From NCBI GenBank assembly GCA_028283745.1, contig JAPWJZ010000006.1:310001-374000 (forward strand): DNA of 64,000 nt, in the 5' to 3' direction. Every line of letters starts with the position of its first letter. Position 1 is the stretch's first letter. Below the pieces are notes generated by a model. That model searched no databases, was not told the origin of the DNA, and saw nothing but the letters and a program-made list of their open reading frames with translations. The position numbers were made by a program, and so were the translations under genes. Below, piece by piece: positions 43,052 through 53,220 of this stretch. This DNA is from Micavibrio sp. (lineage in GTDB: Bacteria; Pseudomonadota; Alphaproteobacteria; Micavibrionales; UBA2020).

Positions 43052-44083
43052 ATGACCGAAATAGAGCGTATGAACCGCAAGATCATTCTCCACTCGCGGC
43101 CTGTCGGAGCTCCGACAGCTGAGAATTTTCGCCTGGAAAAAGTGTCTGTGCCAGCAGTACCGGCCGGTCATCTCCTGTTGCGAAATAGGTATCTTTCACT
43201 AGACCCCTACATGCGCGGCCGCATGAGTGAGGGGGCTTCCTATGCTTCTCCCGTAACGCTAGGGGATGTCATGGTCGGCGGCACGATAGCGAGTGTAGAG
43301 TTCTCGCAGCACCCTGATTTCAAGCCGGGAGAATTGGTCATCGCTTATGGCGGCTGGCAAGACTACCTGATTTCGGATGGCGCCGGACTTACCAAGGTCC
43401 CTTCAGAAATCAGTCCCCCGTCACTTGCGCTGGGCGTTCTGGGGATGACGGGTTTTACGGCCTATGTCGGGCTTCTGGATATCGGCCTTCCCAAGCCAGG
43501 TGAAACGGTCGTTGTTGCGGCCGCGACCGGTGCAGTCGGCGCAGTTGTCGGCCAGATTGCCAAACTGAAGGGCTGCAGGGTCATCGCTATCGCAGGTGGA
43601 ACTGACAAGTGCCGCTATGCGGTTGAGGAGCTCGGTTTCGATGCCTGTATCGATCATCATCTACCCGATCTCAACCGCAGACTTGAATCGGCCTGCTCGT
43701 CCGGCATCGATGTCTATTTCGAAAATGTTGGCGGCGCTGTCTTTGACGCGGTTCTACCGCTTCTGAACGTGCACGCCCGCGTGCCGCTTTGTGGTCTTGT
43801 CGCGCTCTACAACGACGTGCCCGGAAAGAATTCCAGCGGCGGATCGGCTCTTGTCCGTATCCTTTTAACCAAGCGCATCAGGATGCAAGGCTTCATTATC
43901 GGGGACTCCTACGCCGAGCGACATGCGGCATTTTTCGAGGATATGATGCCATGGGTCAAACAGGGAAAGATCAAGTATCGAGAAGATGTCGTCGAAGGTC
44001 TTGAGCGGGCGCCAGACGCCTTCATTGGCATGCTTAAGGGCAAGAATTTTGGCAAACTGATCGTTAAGATGGATGGGACCTGA
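43052..44083 (+). CDS. NADP-dependent zinc-free MDR oxidoreductase (CurA/leukotriene-B4 type)
   Basis: A 343-residue medium-chain reductase without the zinc-binding cysteines. Landmarks: NRYLSLDPYMRGRM, VIAYGGWQDY, LGMTGFTAYVGLLDIG, the Rossmann stretch VVVAAATGAVGAVVGQIAKLKGC and YFENVGGAVFDAVLPLL. Relatives reduce alpha,beta-unsaturated ketones or curcumin-like enones using NADPH, detoxifying electrophiles. The ATG is at 43052; 43070 is an alternative. It may help against oxidative lipid damage products. Confidence 0.92.
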   Translation: MTEIERMNRKIILHSRPVGAPTAENFRLEKVSVPAVPAGHLLLRNRYLSLDPYMRGRMSEGASYASPVTLGDVMVGGTIASVEFSQHPDFKPGELVIAYGGWQDYLISDGAGLTKVPSEISPPSLALGVLGMTGFTAYVGLLDIGLPKPGETVVVAAATGAVGAVVGQIAKLKGCRVIAIAGGTDKCRYAVEELGFDACIDHHLPDLNRRLESACSSGIDVYFENVGGAVFDAVLPLLNVHARVPLCGLVALYNDVPGKNSSGGSALVRILLTKRIRMQGFIIGDSYAERHAAFFEDMMPWVKQGKIKYREDVVEGLERAPDAFIGMLKGKNFGKLIVKMDGT

Positions 44084-44199
44084 CGTGTTGGAAGCCAAGT
44101 TTACACCGAGCCGAAATTTGTTCCAGTTTTGAGCCTTTGCACCGCCGGATCACCCGTTGGCCAACCCGTCACCTTGAACGTCTTGAAGGAAAAGATCCA

Positions 44200-44505
44200 A
44201 TGACGATGACATCGCAACAATGCTTGGCAGCGCGAGTTCTTGCGGAAGTCGACAGAGACGTCTTGTGCGAACAGTCTGGCGTGGCCTACCCGGTTCTTGC
44301 AGGTTTCGAAGATGGCTGCCGTGAGCCATGCAGGGATGATGCCGCGGCCCTGCAACTGGGCTTGGAGGCGCTAGGCATTGAGTTTATCCCTGAAGCGCGC
44401 GGAAGCGGCGTCGGCGTGAAGCTGAAGTTCAGCAAGAGGCAGAATGTCGCGATATCGACCTGGGAGGGCGAAGGCGGCGAAGCGGCGGAAGACAGTTTGC
44501 CTTGA
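44200..44505 (+). CDS. Small HTH-like protein
   Basis: A 101-residue protein from ATG 44200 (GGAAAA upstream). The N-terminal 60 residues (LAARVLAEVDRDVLCEQSGVAYPVLAGFEDG, DAAALQLGLEALGIEFIP) resemble XRE-type helix-turn-helix sequence as seen in small plasmid-associated regulators, followed by GSGVGVKLKF and an acidic tail. DNA binding is inferred from the pattern, not certain. Confidence 0.6.
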   Translation: MTMTSQQCLAARVLAEVDRDVLCEQSGVAYPVLAGFEDGCREPCRDDAAALQLGLEALGIEFIPEARGSGVGVKLKFSKRQNVAISTWEGEGGEAAEDSLP

Positions 44506-44830
44506 GCAACAATAATGGCGAAAGAGAATATCTCGTCTGGGCTGCGCCCTTCCTACGCAATTGGTTCGCCACTCCGCGACAAATTAAATCTGTAGCTCTG
44601 GCCCCAACCACGCTCGGCTGGCGCTAAGCGCCGAAAGTCAGCATCAGCAAAAACTGGATCGAATTGTCTTGGGCCAACCGTCGCAAATTTCCCGAGAAGC
44701 CGAGACATCTCCGTGTTGCAAGTGACAGGCGCGAGGCCGGGCTGTTGTAGACTACCCAATTGGCACAAAAGCCCGATTGGGCCCAAAATTTCACAGCTTG
44801 CAAAACTGTCCAGACGGGGAAACGGGCGCC

Positions 44831-45937
44831 ATGAGTAAACATGACTTACTTCCACCTGAAAACGTCGGCCTGGCCACGTCCGCTACTAGGCGGGATAATG
44901 GAGCAGGCCCCAGTCCTTGCATGGACGATTTTGTCGCGCAAAGGCCGAAGGCATATGCGGAGCTGAACGTGTTTGTTGCCAATGCTTTGTTCGAGCATGC
45001 GCCAACAGCTCTGCTGATGGTCGATCAAGCCGGCAGGATAAGGCATCTGAACACCGCTGCGGCGCAGCTGTTCAAATACGCGAAGGAAGAGTTGGTTGAC
45101 CAGCCAATAGAAATTCTCGTGCCTGCAGAAGCACGCAGCCGCCACGAACAGCTTCGAAAAGGTTTCATGGCACATCCGACGGCGCGACCCATGGCGGAGG
45201 GGCGTCGGCTGACCGCACGTAAAAAGGATGGTACGGAGGTGTCGGTCGACATCGCGTTAAATCCCATTTTGCTTGAGGCATCCGATATGGCTGTCATTCT
45301 GTCAGTCACTGACGCCGCCCCTCGCGAACGGGCAGAACTCGCGGAGGTTTTCGTTAAAGAAGTCACTCATCGTGCCAGGAACATGTTCGCGATTATCGGG
45401 GCAATCTCCAGGCAGATTTCCAAGTATACCAAAACTGTTCCCGAATTTCAGGAGGCGCTGCAACTGCGCCTGCAGTCCCTTTCGACCTCATACGAGGTTT
45501 TTGAGAAGGAAAATTGGCGGGCGGCCCCCATCAACGACCTCATTCGGTCGCAAATTTCCTTCGTGGTGAAGCAGGATATCCCCCAAATCGACATTGCCGG
45601 TCCGGCGATTCGACTGCAAGCTGCCCCGGCAGAGTATCTTGGATTGGCAATCCATGAACTCGCGACCAACGCCGTCAAGCATGGAGCGCTTTCAGTGCCA
45701 GCTGGTGAGATCACTATCCGCTGGTCGGTAGATGAGAAGGATAAAGTTTTCCAATTTCATTGGTCTGAGCGTAATGGCCCGCCATACACTCCATCGAAGC
45801 GGCGCGGCTTCGGGTCGGTCATGCTTAATTCAATTGTTCCAGCAGCCTGTGGTGGAAGTGCTGAACTGGTCGTCAGCACGGCTGGCATGTCATGGAAGCT
45901 GAATGCGCCACTGGCTACGCTTGCGCATTCGGGCTGA
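44831..45937 (+). CDS. PAS-domain sensor histidine kinase, HWE/HisKA_2 type
   Basis: A 368-residue soluble kinase from ATG 44831 (GGGGAAA upstream). The PAS domain is at about 50-165 (NALFEHAPTALLMVDQAGRIRHLN, RLTARKKDGTEVSVDIALNP). The dimerisation/phospho-acceptor H180 is in EVTHRARNMFAIIGAI; the ATPase N-box is IHELATNAVKHGALS; RWSVDEKDKVFQFHWSERNG follows, a family hallmark. Such kinases commonly feed the alphaproteobacterial general stress response. No PhyR or EcfG gene is in the window. Confidence 0.9.
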   Translation: MSKHDLLPPENVGLATSATRRDNGAGPSPCMDDFVAQRPKAYAELNVFVANALFEHAPTALLMVDQAGRIRHLNTAAAQLFKYAKEELVDQPIEILVPAEARSRHEQLRKGFMAHPTARPMAEGRRLTARKKDGTEVSVDIALNPILLEASDMAVILSVTDAAPRERAELAEVFVKEVTHRARNMFAIIGAISRQISKYTKTVPEFQEALQLRLQSLSTSYEVFEKENWRAAPINDLIRSQISFVVKQDIPQIDIAGPAIRLQAAPAEYLGLAIHELATNAVKHGALSVPAGEITIRWSVDEKDKVFQFHWSERNGPPYTPSKRRGFGSVMLNSIVPAACGGSAELVVSTAGMSWKLNAPLATLAHSG

Positions 45938-46357
45938 GCAATTGGCCGTGGTGCTTTGGCTGAAAAAGGTGGCTCTAGGATGTGTCCCGCAAAAAGTTAG
46001 GCTGCTACGGTGTAAAGCTCTTGGGCGGAGATCAACACGCTGGGTGGGGGATGTCAGCTTCATAGACCGCTTCGCGCGCACTGAGTCGCAGAACCGGCGT
46101 GATGGCGTTTCTGGCGCTGACTGCCGGCATCGGCGCTCTTGTCGGAACATCGGGCCATTCGGATTGAGAGCTTCCTCTGGGCGCCCGGTCTGTAAGCCCT
46201 GTAGGTATTCTCCGTCCCTGTTACCGCTTCAACGTCAAGCATACACTCAAGAAGACGCCGATATTGTTTTCCGTCCCGCAGGGGATACCGGAAGCTTCTA
46301 GTCTGGGGATCAGCAAAAAGGGGCGGGAACATCCATTGATCGACGAAAGACACATCC
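45938..46357. other. Intergenic region between HWE kinase and AI-2E permease
   Basis: About 420 bp. A short open stretch ending with TGA near 46,166 (VMAFLALTAGIGALVGTS) looks like a hydrophobic helix, but it has no start and no ribosome site, so it is not called. No repeat or RNA gene recognised. Confidence 0.4.
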
Positions 46358-47416
46358 TTGGATAACCTCGAGCACAGGACATTCGCCGCTGTTCTGCTTC
46401 TGGCTAGCCTCGCCTTTGCCTGGATCCTTTGGCCATTTTTGGGAGCCGTTTTTTGGGGAGTAGTTCTAGCGGTCGTGTTTGCGCCATTATGCAGATATTT
46501 CGCGAAAGTGATGCCAGGGCGCAGGGGCCTTGCTGCCATTTTGACGGTCGCCATTATCCTCGTCATCGTCATTTTACCGGTGTTGTTGATTGCCGCGTCG
46601 CTGGTTCAGGAAAGCGCAGATATCTACTCGAAGCTAAAAGCCGGCGACCTCGATCCTTTGATGTATTTTCAGCCAATCTTTCGCTCCCTTCCATCCTGGA
46701 TGATCGACTTTCTCGACAGTTTTGGTTTGACAGACATCGCGACGGTAAAAGCCAGGCTCGGTACAGCGCTGGTGGATGGCGTTCAAGTCATCGCAAGCCA
46801 GGCACTTGCGATCGGGCAAAACACATTCGCTTTTGTGGTCGGCCTGGGGGTGGCGATCTATTTGCTATTCTTCCTGTTGCGAGACGGCGAATCGCTGTTC
46901 CGGCGTATCGAACTGACCATTCCTCTCAATGCCGATCTCCAGAAATCACTGTTCACGAAGTTTGCACTGGTTATTCGCGCCACGGTTCGTGGCGACTTCC
47001 TTGTTGCAATTCTGCAAGGTGCGCTCGGCGGCCTTATTTTCTGGCTGCTAGGCATCCACGCTGTGTTGTTGTGGGCGACACTGATGGCATTCTTGTCGCT
47101 TCTACCTGCAATTGGCGCAGCGCTCGTCTGGTTGCCAGTCGCTTTCTATTTCCTTTCAACCGGTGCCATGTGGGAGGGGATCGTCCTGATCGCTTATGGT
47201 CTGTTTGTCATCGGTCTCGTTGATAATTTTCTTCGTCCCATTCTGGTGGGTCAATCGACAAAAATGCCAGATTACGTCGTACTCATATCGACGCTTGGCG
47301 GGATTGAAACCTTTGGAATACAAGGGTTCATCATGGGGCCCGTTATCGCCGCCATGTTTCTGGCGGTTTGGGATGTTTTCTCAGCAACACGGCAGAAAAC
47401 TCTCCTGCCAACCTGA
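46358..47416 (+). CDS. AI-2E family transporter (PerM/YdiK-like)
   Basis: A 352-residue membrane protein beginning at TTG 46358 (no in-frame ATG near the N-terminus). About eight hydrophobic segments are arranged as in the AI-2E exporter family: FLGAVFWGVVLAVVFAPLCR, a long amphipathic middle region (SKLKAGDLDPLM), YLLFFLLRDGESLFRRIEL, FLSLLPAIGAALVWLPVA and LVDNFLRPILVGQSTKMPD. Substrates differ among members (autoinducer-2, Na+/H+, unknown). It may close the stress island. Confidence 0.88.
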   Translation: MDNLEHRTFAAVLLLASLAFAWILWPFLGAVFWGVVLAVVFAPLCRYFAKVMPGRRGLAAILTVAIILVIVILPVLLIAASLVQESADIYSKLKAGDLDPLMYFQPIFRSLPSWMIDFLDSFGLTDIATVKARLGTALVDGVQVIASQALAIGQNTFAFVVGLGVAIYLLFFLLRDGESLFRRIELTIPLNADLQKSLFTKFALVIRATVRGDFLVAILQGALGGLIFWLLGIHAVLLWATLMAFLSLLPAIGAALVWLPVAFYFLSTGAMWEGIVLIAYGLFVIGLVDNFLRPILVGQSTKMPDYVVLISTLGGIETFGIQGFIMGPVIAAMFLAVWDVFSATRQKTLLPT

Positions 47417-47845
47417 AAAACCCTTCCCGCCGCTGTAGTTCACACCGCCCTGAGCCTCCAGACCCGTCAAATCGCTGCCTTTTGACCCTTTAGTGCTGCC
47501 ATCATGGTGGGTCTATGCCGGACCGATATCGATCTACTAAGCCAGCAGAAACCTCCTCCCCCCGGAAAACAAGGTTTTTCGTCGACTACGCGGAAATTTT
47601 CCAGCGGGCGCGGTATCCAGAACGGTTTGCAGGAAGCCTGGGGTAGAAGGCGCGAATTGCCTACGCCTTGAGCCGATCCGAACAGTCGACCCTCTGTTTC
47701 GCCGCGGGATAACAGTTGTGAGGCCGTATAGAGCTTAACCTATATGCTAGCCGAACGTCGAATATGGTTGGTTGACGACTGCCATTGGCTCTCAAGATTG
47801 AATACGGAGATCGGGCGAAAATTAGATCTCGCCCGACCCAGATGA
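47417..47845. other. Intergenic region holding repeat copy 1
   Basis: About 430 bp without a gene. It contains the 57-bp repeat at 47714-47770 and a short inverted pair flanking it (GATCTCGCCCG near 47825 faces GATCGGGCG near 47810), which could form the terminator of the minus-strand SDR gene or its neighbour. Nothing else recognised. Confidence 0.45.
47714..47770 (+). repeat. 57-bp intergenic repeat, copy 1
   Basis: Matches copy 2 at 53395-53451 at 47 of 57 positions with no gaps. The most conserved parts are TATAGAGCTT, TATATGCT and GCCGAACGTCGAATAT. The two copies are in the same orientation and flank the SDR-to-LysR module. Confidence 0.8.
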
Positions 47846-48577
47846 CTAGAATTCCTGCACCGTGGGACGGATCACAATCGCATTGATATCGACGTCGTCG
47901 GGCTGCTCGATTGCAAAGGCAATTGCACGTGCCACGGACGATGCCGGGATGGCCTGTTCGTAGAAACCATGCACCGTGTCCCGCGCGGTGCCCGTCGTCC
48001 CCAGCTTCAGATCGCTCTCAACGGCGCCCGGTTCGATCGAGGTGACACGCACGGCGCTTCCGACTTCCATGCGCAGCCCCTCCGAGATCGCGCTGACCGC
48101 GAACTTCGTGCCGGAATAGACGGTACCGCCCGGCGCAAAGACTTTGATGCCTGCGACGGAGCTCAGATTGATGATGTGGCCGCTCTGCTGCGCAAGAAAC
48201 AACGGCAAGGCCGCGGCGATCCCATAGAGGGTGCCTTTGATGTTCACGTCGATCATCGCGTCCCACTCGTCCGTGTTGACTTCAGACATCGGCCGGATCG
48301 GCATGATGCCCGCATTGTTGATGATGACATCGAGGCGGCCGAAGTCTTGAACCACGGCCTCGACGACAGCCTTGACCTGGTGCTTGTCGGTAACATCCAT
48401 CACGTACGCCCGGATGTCACCGCCCTGCGCTGCGATTTCGGCACGGACTGCATCGAGCTTGTCTTGGCGCCTTGCGGCGATCGCGACCTTTGCGCCCTTT
48501 GCCGCCAGAGTTCTGGCGACCTCCGCTCCAATGCCTGTGCTGCCGCCGGTGATGAGAACGACTTTGTCTTTGATCAT
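47846..48577 (-). CDS. SDR-family oxidoreductase
   Basis: A 243-residue classical SDR with TGGSTGIG at 10-17, NNAG at 87-90, catalytic Ser at 139-140 and Y154-x3-K158 (YSGTK). [11 protein letters not shown] follows. The group is often annotated as NADP(+)-dependent oxidoreductase; the substrate is unknown. It is the distal gene of the minus-strand module and follows the MFS gene by 87 nt. Confidence 0.9.
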   Translation of the reverse strand: MIKDKVVLITGGSTGIGAEVARTLAAKGAKVAIAARRQDKLDAVRAEIAAQGGDIRAYVMDVTDKHQVKAVVEAVVQDFGRLDVIINNAGIMPIRPMSEVNTDEWDAMIDVNIKGTLYGIAAALPLFLAQQSGHIINLSSVAGIKVFAPGGTVYSGTKFAVSAISEGLRMEVGSAVRVTSIEPGAVESDLKLGTTGTARDTVHGFYEQAIPASSVARAIAFAIEQPDDVDINAIVIRPTVQEF

Positions 48578-48664
48578 GATCTTGTCCTTGAGTTTGGTGA
48601 GGTTATGGCCACCCGCGAGGCAGCCGTTTGATGCGGGCCTAGGCCAGCAATTTGGGTGAAAATG

Positions 48665-49947
48665 TTATGCTTGGGCGCGACGGTGGTGATGCGGCTGCAG
48701 GAAGGGTGAGAGAGCGAACATCAGCAGCGCCACAGCAGCGAGGATCCAGAGAGGGAGCCTGAAGTCGCCGGTGCTGTCACGAAGGATCCCCAGGAGCAGC
48801 GGGCCAAGCGCCCCGGCAAAATAGCCAATCCCCATGACGAACGCCGTCCAGGCGTTGGCGTCGTGGGCATCCGCCGCGTTGTCGAGGGGCAGGATCATTG
48901 CGAGCGTGAAGGATCCGCCCACGCCGAAAGCAATCATCGGAATGAAGAAAAACGGCAGGAGCGTTGGGCGAAATCGCGACGGCAGCCGAGCCGACAAGGG
49001 CCAATGCCGCAAACAGGGCGATCACGAGGCGACGGTCTTCATTGCGGCTGATCAATCCAGCCAATGGATTCGCGACCATGAATGCAGCAGTGAAGCCTGC
49101 CAGCAGGAGCCCTGCAGCGGTGGCACTCATGCCCGAGTTCTCTGAATATCGGTGCTGTCCATGAGACGAACCCGAAAAACAGGATGTTGTTGGCAGCGAA
49201 GTAGAGGGCGATCAGCCAGGCAACAGGATTGGCGGTAGGCAGACGGCGTCGCGCCGATGTTGACGTTTCTTTGACGAGCGCCCGTGTTCTACCTTCAGCA
49301 GTAGCGACGACGATCCAGGCGGCTATGGCCGTGAGGGAGGGAATTGCCAGGATGCCGTCAGCGAACCTCCAGCCTCCGCCCAGATTTGCAAGCGGCTCGG
49401 TCAGGCCGGCCGCAAGCGTACTGCCGAGGCCCAGTGAGGATGCGTAGATCCCCATCAGAACCGCTGCCTGCTTCGGAAAACTCTTCTTTGCGAAGCCTGG
49501 GATCAGCGCACCTGCGACCGCAATCCCCGCCCCTACTCCCACAGTGGAAGCCAGAAGCATGACGACCGAGCCGGAGAAGGCGCGCAGGATTGTCGTCAAC
49601 ATCAGGACGATCAGCGCGGTCAGAATGACCCTGTCGCGGCCAAATCGGTGGGCGAGCCAAGGAGTGGGAAACGCCAGCAAACCCATCAGCATTGCAGGAA
49701 TGGCTGTCAGCAGGGATGCCTCGGCGTTGGACATCCCAAACTCCTGACGGATATGGGGCAGCAGCGGTCCGATCGAAACGATCCCCGGACGAAGATCGAT
49801 GGCGACCAGCACGATCGCAGCGACGGTGGCGGCGAACGAAAGCGCCGGGCGGGCGAGTGCTGCCGGAACGTCTGCCGTGGCAGCATCAGCCTGAACAACC
49901 CGAAGACGATAGTGGGCTAACGGGCGGGTGGAAAGAATATGCGTCAT
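48665..49947 (-). pseudogene. MFS transporter (CynX/NimT-like) with two frameshifts
   Basis: Three frames together make a typical 12-segment CynX-type permease: an N-terminal half from ATG 49947 (LVAIDLRPGIVSIGPLLPHIRQEFGMS, AHRFGRDRVIL, ASTVGVGAGIAVAGALIPGF) to FRELGHE; then SATAAGLLLAGFTAAFMVANPLAGLIS in a second frame after about 49,125; then FIPMIAFGVGGSFTLAMILPL in a third after about 48,960. Each needs one base changed. The protein would be inactive if they are real, but an error-prone stretch is possible because the adjacent hydrolase is also broken. Confidence 0.8.
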
Positions 49948-50022
49948 CGGGGATCTCCGGGGCGAGAAGCAGATTGATGGACATGGCGGGCCAAGACGAA
50001 ACGACCCGCCATGACATTGGAG

Positions 50023-50783
50023 TTACTTCGCAGCCTCGATGATCAGCTTCGCCACCACGTCCGGGTGCGACAGCATGACGACATGGCTGGCAGCCACCTC
50101 GACGGCTGTCGCCTTGAGGCGCTTGACCTGATCTCGCTGGAGCTGCGGCGGGATCACCTTATCGTCCGTGGACACAACCTCGAAGGAAGGAACCGTGTGC
50201 CAGGCTGCCTGTGTGACGGGCGTTGAAACGGCCTTGACGCCAAATGCACCCTGTGTGGCCGCTATCAATGCACGCTCGCTGCGAGGCAGATCCGGCGCGA
50301 AGTAGTCGAAGATGCCTTCGTCGGTGAATTTCAGATATCCGGCATCATCCTTCACGATGAATGGTCTGCCGGGCGCATCCGGATATGGCTTCTGCGTATC
50401 GAGTACCGACTGGCCGACCTCTGGCGCATAAGCCGCGACGTACACGAGGGAATGAACCTTCGGATTGACACCCGCCTGCGTGATGACGGCGCCGCCGTAG
50501 GAGTGACCGACCAACACGACCGGGCCTTCAGCATCGGCAATCGCCCGGTCGGTGAAAGCAACGTCATTTTCCAGGTGTCCAGCGGGTTCTGGACCGCCAC
50601 GACTTTCAATCCTGCCTTCTTCAGAAGCGGGATGACCTTGTTCCAAGACGAACCATCGGCAAATGCGCCGTGAACGAGGACAACGGTCTTGGCCTTGAAG
50701 TCTGCCGCAGCCGCAGGCAGGGCGACACTGGCTGTGATTGCGACGGCGGCGACAGCCGAGATGAGCGAGTTCAGGAGTTTCAT
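50023..50783 (-). pseudogene. Exported alpha/beta hydrolase with one frameshift
   Basis: Starts at ATG 50783 (MKLLNSLISAVAAVAITASVALPAAAA, a signal peptide). VLVHGAFADGSSWNKVIPLL supplies the oxyanion region, then the frame shifts near 50,570 within the codons for AVQNPL. The second frame has VGHSYGGAVIT (nucleophile Ser in GHSYG), VYVAAYAPEVGQSV and the catalytic His in ASHVVMLSHPDVV. One base restores a roughly 250-residue esterase of the EstC-like group. Substrate unknown. Confidence 0.82.
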
Positions 50784-50972
50784 TTCATGCATCCTTTTGA
50801 AAAATTATTGATGAGGGGTGAGATCAGGCGCGCACTTGTCCGGTCCCGACCAACCGAAGCTGAAATCGGGCGCTACAATGCGCGATGAAGGGTCAAGCCG
50901 CGGACATGGGCGTTCGCGATAGGTTTACATTATCGGGGCCGAATACTATTTGGCTTCAGCCCCTTGGTTGGC

Positions 50973-51413
50973 CTAGGTGCCACAAGGGACAAGACGTTCG
51001 GCCAGAATCCCTGCGCCAGCCTCCGCGATGGCAACGTCTTCTGCGACGGTGCCGCCGCTAACGCCGATCGCGCCGATCGCCTGCCCCTGGAATTGGATAG
51101 GGATGCCTCCTCCGAACACGACCACGCGACCGTTGTGGGAATGCTGAATTCCGAAGAGCTCAGCACCCGGTCGAGCCAACACGCTCAGCCTGTCAGTCGC
51201 GTTGTTGAAGATCTGAGCGGTGAACGCTTTGTTGATCGCCAGTTCAACGGATCCCGACATGGCTCCATCCTGGCGCTCGAAGGAAAGCAGGTAGCCGTCC
51301 GGGCCAATGACTGCGATCGAGCATGGGACATTCAAGGCGGTCGCCTTGGACTTTGATGTCTCGATCATCTCCCGGGCCTGTGCAGCCGAGAGCGTTGGTT
51401 TGAGGCTGATCAT
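50973..51413 (-). CDS. GlcG/HbpS-family heme-binding-like protein
   Basis: A 146-residue protein from ATG 51413. Family pattern: LSAAQAREMIETSKSKATAL, SIAVIGPDGYLLSFERQDGAM, ELAINKAFTAQIF and the glycine-rich C-terminus VVVFGGGIPIQ, IGAIGVSGGTVAEDVAIAEAG. Relatives bind heme or degrade it in redox-stress systems; others sit beside glycolate oxidase genes. It lies 64 nt after the DJ-1-like gene on the same strand. Confidence 0.88.
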   Translation of the reverse strand: MISLKPTLSAAQAREMIETSKSKATALNVPCSIAVIGPDGYLLSFERQDGAMSGSVELAINKAFTAQIFNNATDRLSVLARPGAELFGIQHSHNGRVVVFGGGIPIQFQGQAIGAIGVSGGTVAEDVAIAEAGAGILAERLVPCGT

Positions 51414-51477
51414 TTCGATATCCGATTTTCGGGTGGCCGACCGCCGTCTGCTGGCGGCCGTCCACGATGCTGAATGA

Positions 51478-52176
51478 TCAGGCTGCCCGGATACGGGTCT
51501 GGCGCAGGGCGGTGAGCAGAGCTTCGGCGGCCTCGCCGGAAGATCCCGGGTTCTGGCCGGTGATGAGTTGGCCATCCACGACCGTATGAACGCCCCAGTC
51601 CTTCACCTTGGAGAACACGGCTCCCTGGGCGATGAGCACGTCCTCGACCAGGAAAGGGACGACCTTGGTCAGGCCAACGCCTTCTTCTTCGGTGTTGGTG
51701 AAACCTGTGAGGTAGCGTCCCTGAGCAAACGGCGAGCCATCGGCATTCTTGACATGGCGCAGCACGCCCGGAGCATGGCAGACCAACGCGATGGTCTTGC
51801 CGGCGGCGATGAAGGATTCGATCAGCGCGATGGAATTCTTGTCTTCAGCCAGATCCCACATCGGGCCATGACCGCCGGGATAGAACACCGTATCGAAGTC
51901 CTTCTGGTCGACGCTGTCGAGGCGCACCGTCTGGGCGAGCTGGGCGTTAGCGTCGGCGTCTGCCTTGAAACGAGCCGTCAGCTCGGTCTGGAACATCGGT
52001 TCGTCGCTCTTCGGGTCGAGCGGCGGCTGGCCGCCCTTGGGCGAGGCAAGCGTGATCTCGGCGCCAGCGTCCTTGAAGACGTAATAGGGAGCTGCCAGCT
52101 CCTCGAGCCAGAAACCGGTCTTGCGGCCGGTGTCGCCGAGCGTGTCGTGCGAAGTCAGTACCATGAGAACTTTCAT
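51478..52176 (-). CDS. DJ-1/PfpI-family class I amidotransferase-like protein
   Basis: A 232-residue protein with nucleophile C133 in the elbow ALVCHAPGVL, Glu in FWLEEL and a GGHGPMWDL loop. The arrangement matches the Hsp31-like/PfpI type 1 glutamine amidotransferase-like group, some members of which are glyoxalase III or chaperones. It is divergent from the LysR gene; the 147-bp spacer should hold the LysR operator. Transcription probably continues into GlcG/HbpS, hydrolase, MFS and SDR genes. Confidence 0.9.
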   Translation of the reverse strand: MKVLMVLTSHDTLGDTGRKTGFWLEELAAPYYVFKDAGAEITLASPKGGQPPLDPKSDEPMFQTELTARFKADADANAQLAQTVRLDSVDQKDFDTVFYPGGHGPMWDLAEDKNSIALIESFIAAGKTIALVCHAPGVLRHVKNADGSPFAQGRYLTGFTNTEEEGVGLTKVVPFLVEDVLIAQGAVFSKVKDWGVHTVVDGQLITGQNPGSSGEAAEALLTALRQTRIRAA

Positions 52177-52323
52177 CGTCTTATCCTTTGATGGTCGCGG
52201 CCGGATCGGCCTGGATTGTCGATCAGCGCTGCTGGCCTTTCGATGAAGTGATCATGTCATCCGCAGAGATATTTGAGAAATTTACTTGTTGGATTTTAGA
52301 TATTCACATGCAATTACATCTGG

Positions 52324-53214
52324 ATGAAATACGATCTGAACCTTCTGCCCGTCTTCCTGGCCCTCATGGAGGAGCGGAGCGTCACGCGCGCTGCCAGCCG
52401 TCTCGGCATCACGCAGCCTGCGCTGTCGAATTCGCTCAATCGGCTGCGCGACATGCTGAAGGATCCGCTGTTCATCCGGGAGCGCTACGGCATCAGACCG
52501 ACACAGCTTGCCGAGGAGATCGCGCCGACGATCGAGGCCGCATTGGCGCAGCTTGATGATCTCGTCGTCCACCAGCAGGATTTCGATCCGGCAAGCGCGG
52601 AGCGCCTTTTCCTGATCGCGCCAAACAGCTACGTCGAACTGGTGTTGATGCCAGCGCTGGTGGCAAGGCTGCGAGAGCAAGCTCCGGGGATCAAACTTCG
52701 CATGACGCCTTTCGGCAACGATCTCGCCGATACCGGGGTGATTTCGGGGACGACGGCGATGGTGCTGGGAAGGGTTATCGACCCACCGGACAACCTCGTC
52801 GTCCAGCATCTCATGGACGACGGACTGGCCTGCATCGTGCGTCGCGACCATCCGGATGTCGGTGCCAGCCTGACGCGGGATCTTTACGAGAGCCTGAAGC
52901 ACGTCAACGTGTTGCCGCCGGGTCGCATTCGTGCGGGCGTATTCCAGGCATTAGGCCAGCAGAACCTCAAGCGCGAGGTTGCTGTCTCCGTCACGCATTT
53001 CCTGTCAGTTCCCGAGATGGTCGCGGTGACCGATTATTGCGCAACATTGCCGCGCCTGATCTGCCGCAGCCTCGAGCGCGACCCGCGGCTTAAGGTCGTG
53101 GAAGCACCTGTCGATCTTGGAACATTCCCGGTCGAGATGGCTTGGCATGTGCGATATCGTCAAGCCCCGGTCGACCTAGGAACGTTCCCAGTCGAAATGG
53201 CTTGGCATGTGTGA
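52324..53214 (+). CDS. LysR-family transcriptional regulator with duplicated tail
   Basis: A 296-residue regulator. The winged HTH is at 1-65 (YDLNLLPVFLALMEERSVTRAASRLGITQPALSNSLNRLRD), followed by a substrate-binding domain typical of the NahR/NodD-like subgroup. The last 34 residues repeat: VDLGTFPVEMAWHV appears twice, 20 residues apart, and the second copy ends in TGA where the first has CGA. It probably activates the divergent DJ-1-like operon. Confidence 0.88.
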   Translation: MKYDLNLLPVFLALMEERSVTRAASRLGITQPALSNSLNRLRDMLKDPLFIRERYGIRPTQLAEEIAPTIEAALAQLDDLVVHQQDFDPASAERLFLIAPNSYVELVLMPALVARLREQAPGIKLRMTPFGNDLADTGVISGTTAMVLGRVIDPPDNLVVQHLMDDGLACIVRRDHPDVGASLTRDLYESLKHVNVLPPGRIRAGVFQALGQQNLKREVAVSVTHFLSVPEMVAVTDYCATLPRLICRSLERDPRLKVVEAPVDLGTFPVEMAWHVRYRQAPVDLGTFPVEMAWHV

Positions 53215-53220
53215 TATCGT
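53101..53220 (+). repeat. Two diverged 60-bp tandem copies at the LysR 3' end
   Basis: 53101-53160 and 53161-53220 align without gaps with 9 differences, mostly at third codon positions that leave VDLGTFPVEMAWHV unchanged. A tenth-position-type C-to-T creates the stop in copy 2. Sequence after copy 2 (YRHDPA in the same frame past the stop) looks like the family's normal C-terminus. Confidence 0.85.

Noticed and set aside
46056..46166. Short hydrophobic frame in the kinase-permease spacer
   Set aside because: Lacks a start codon and a ribosome site; too short to support.
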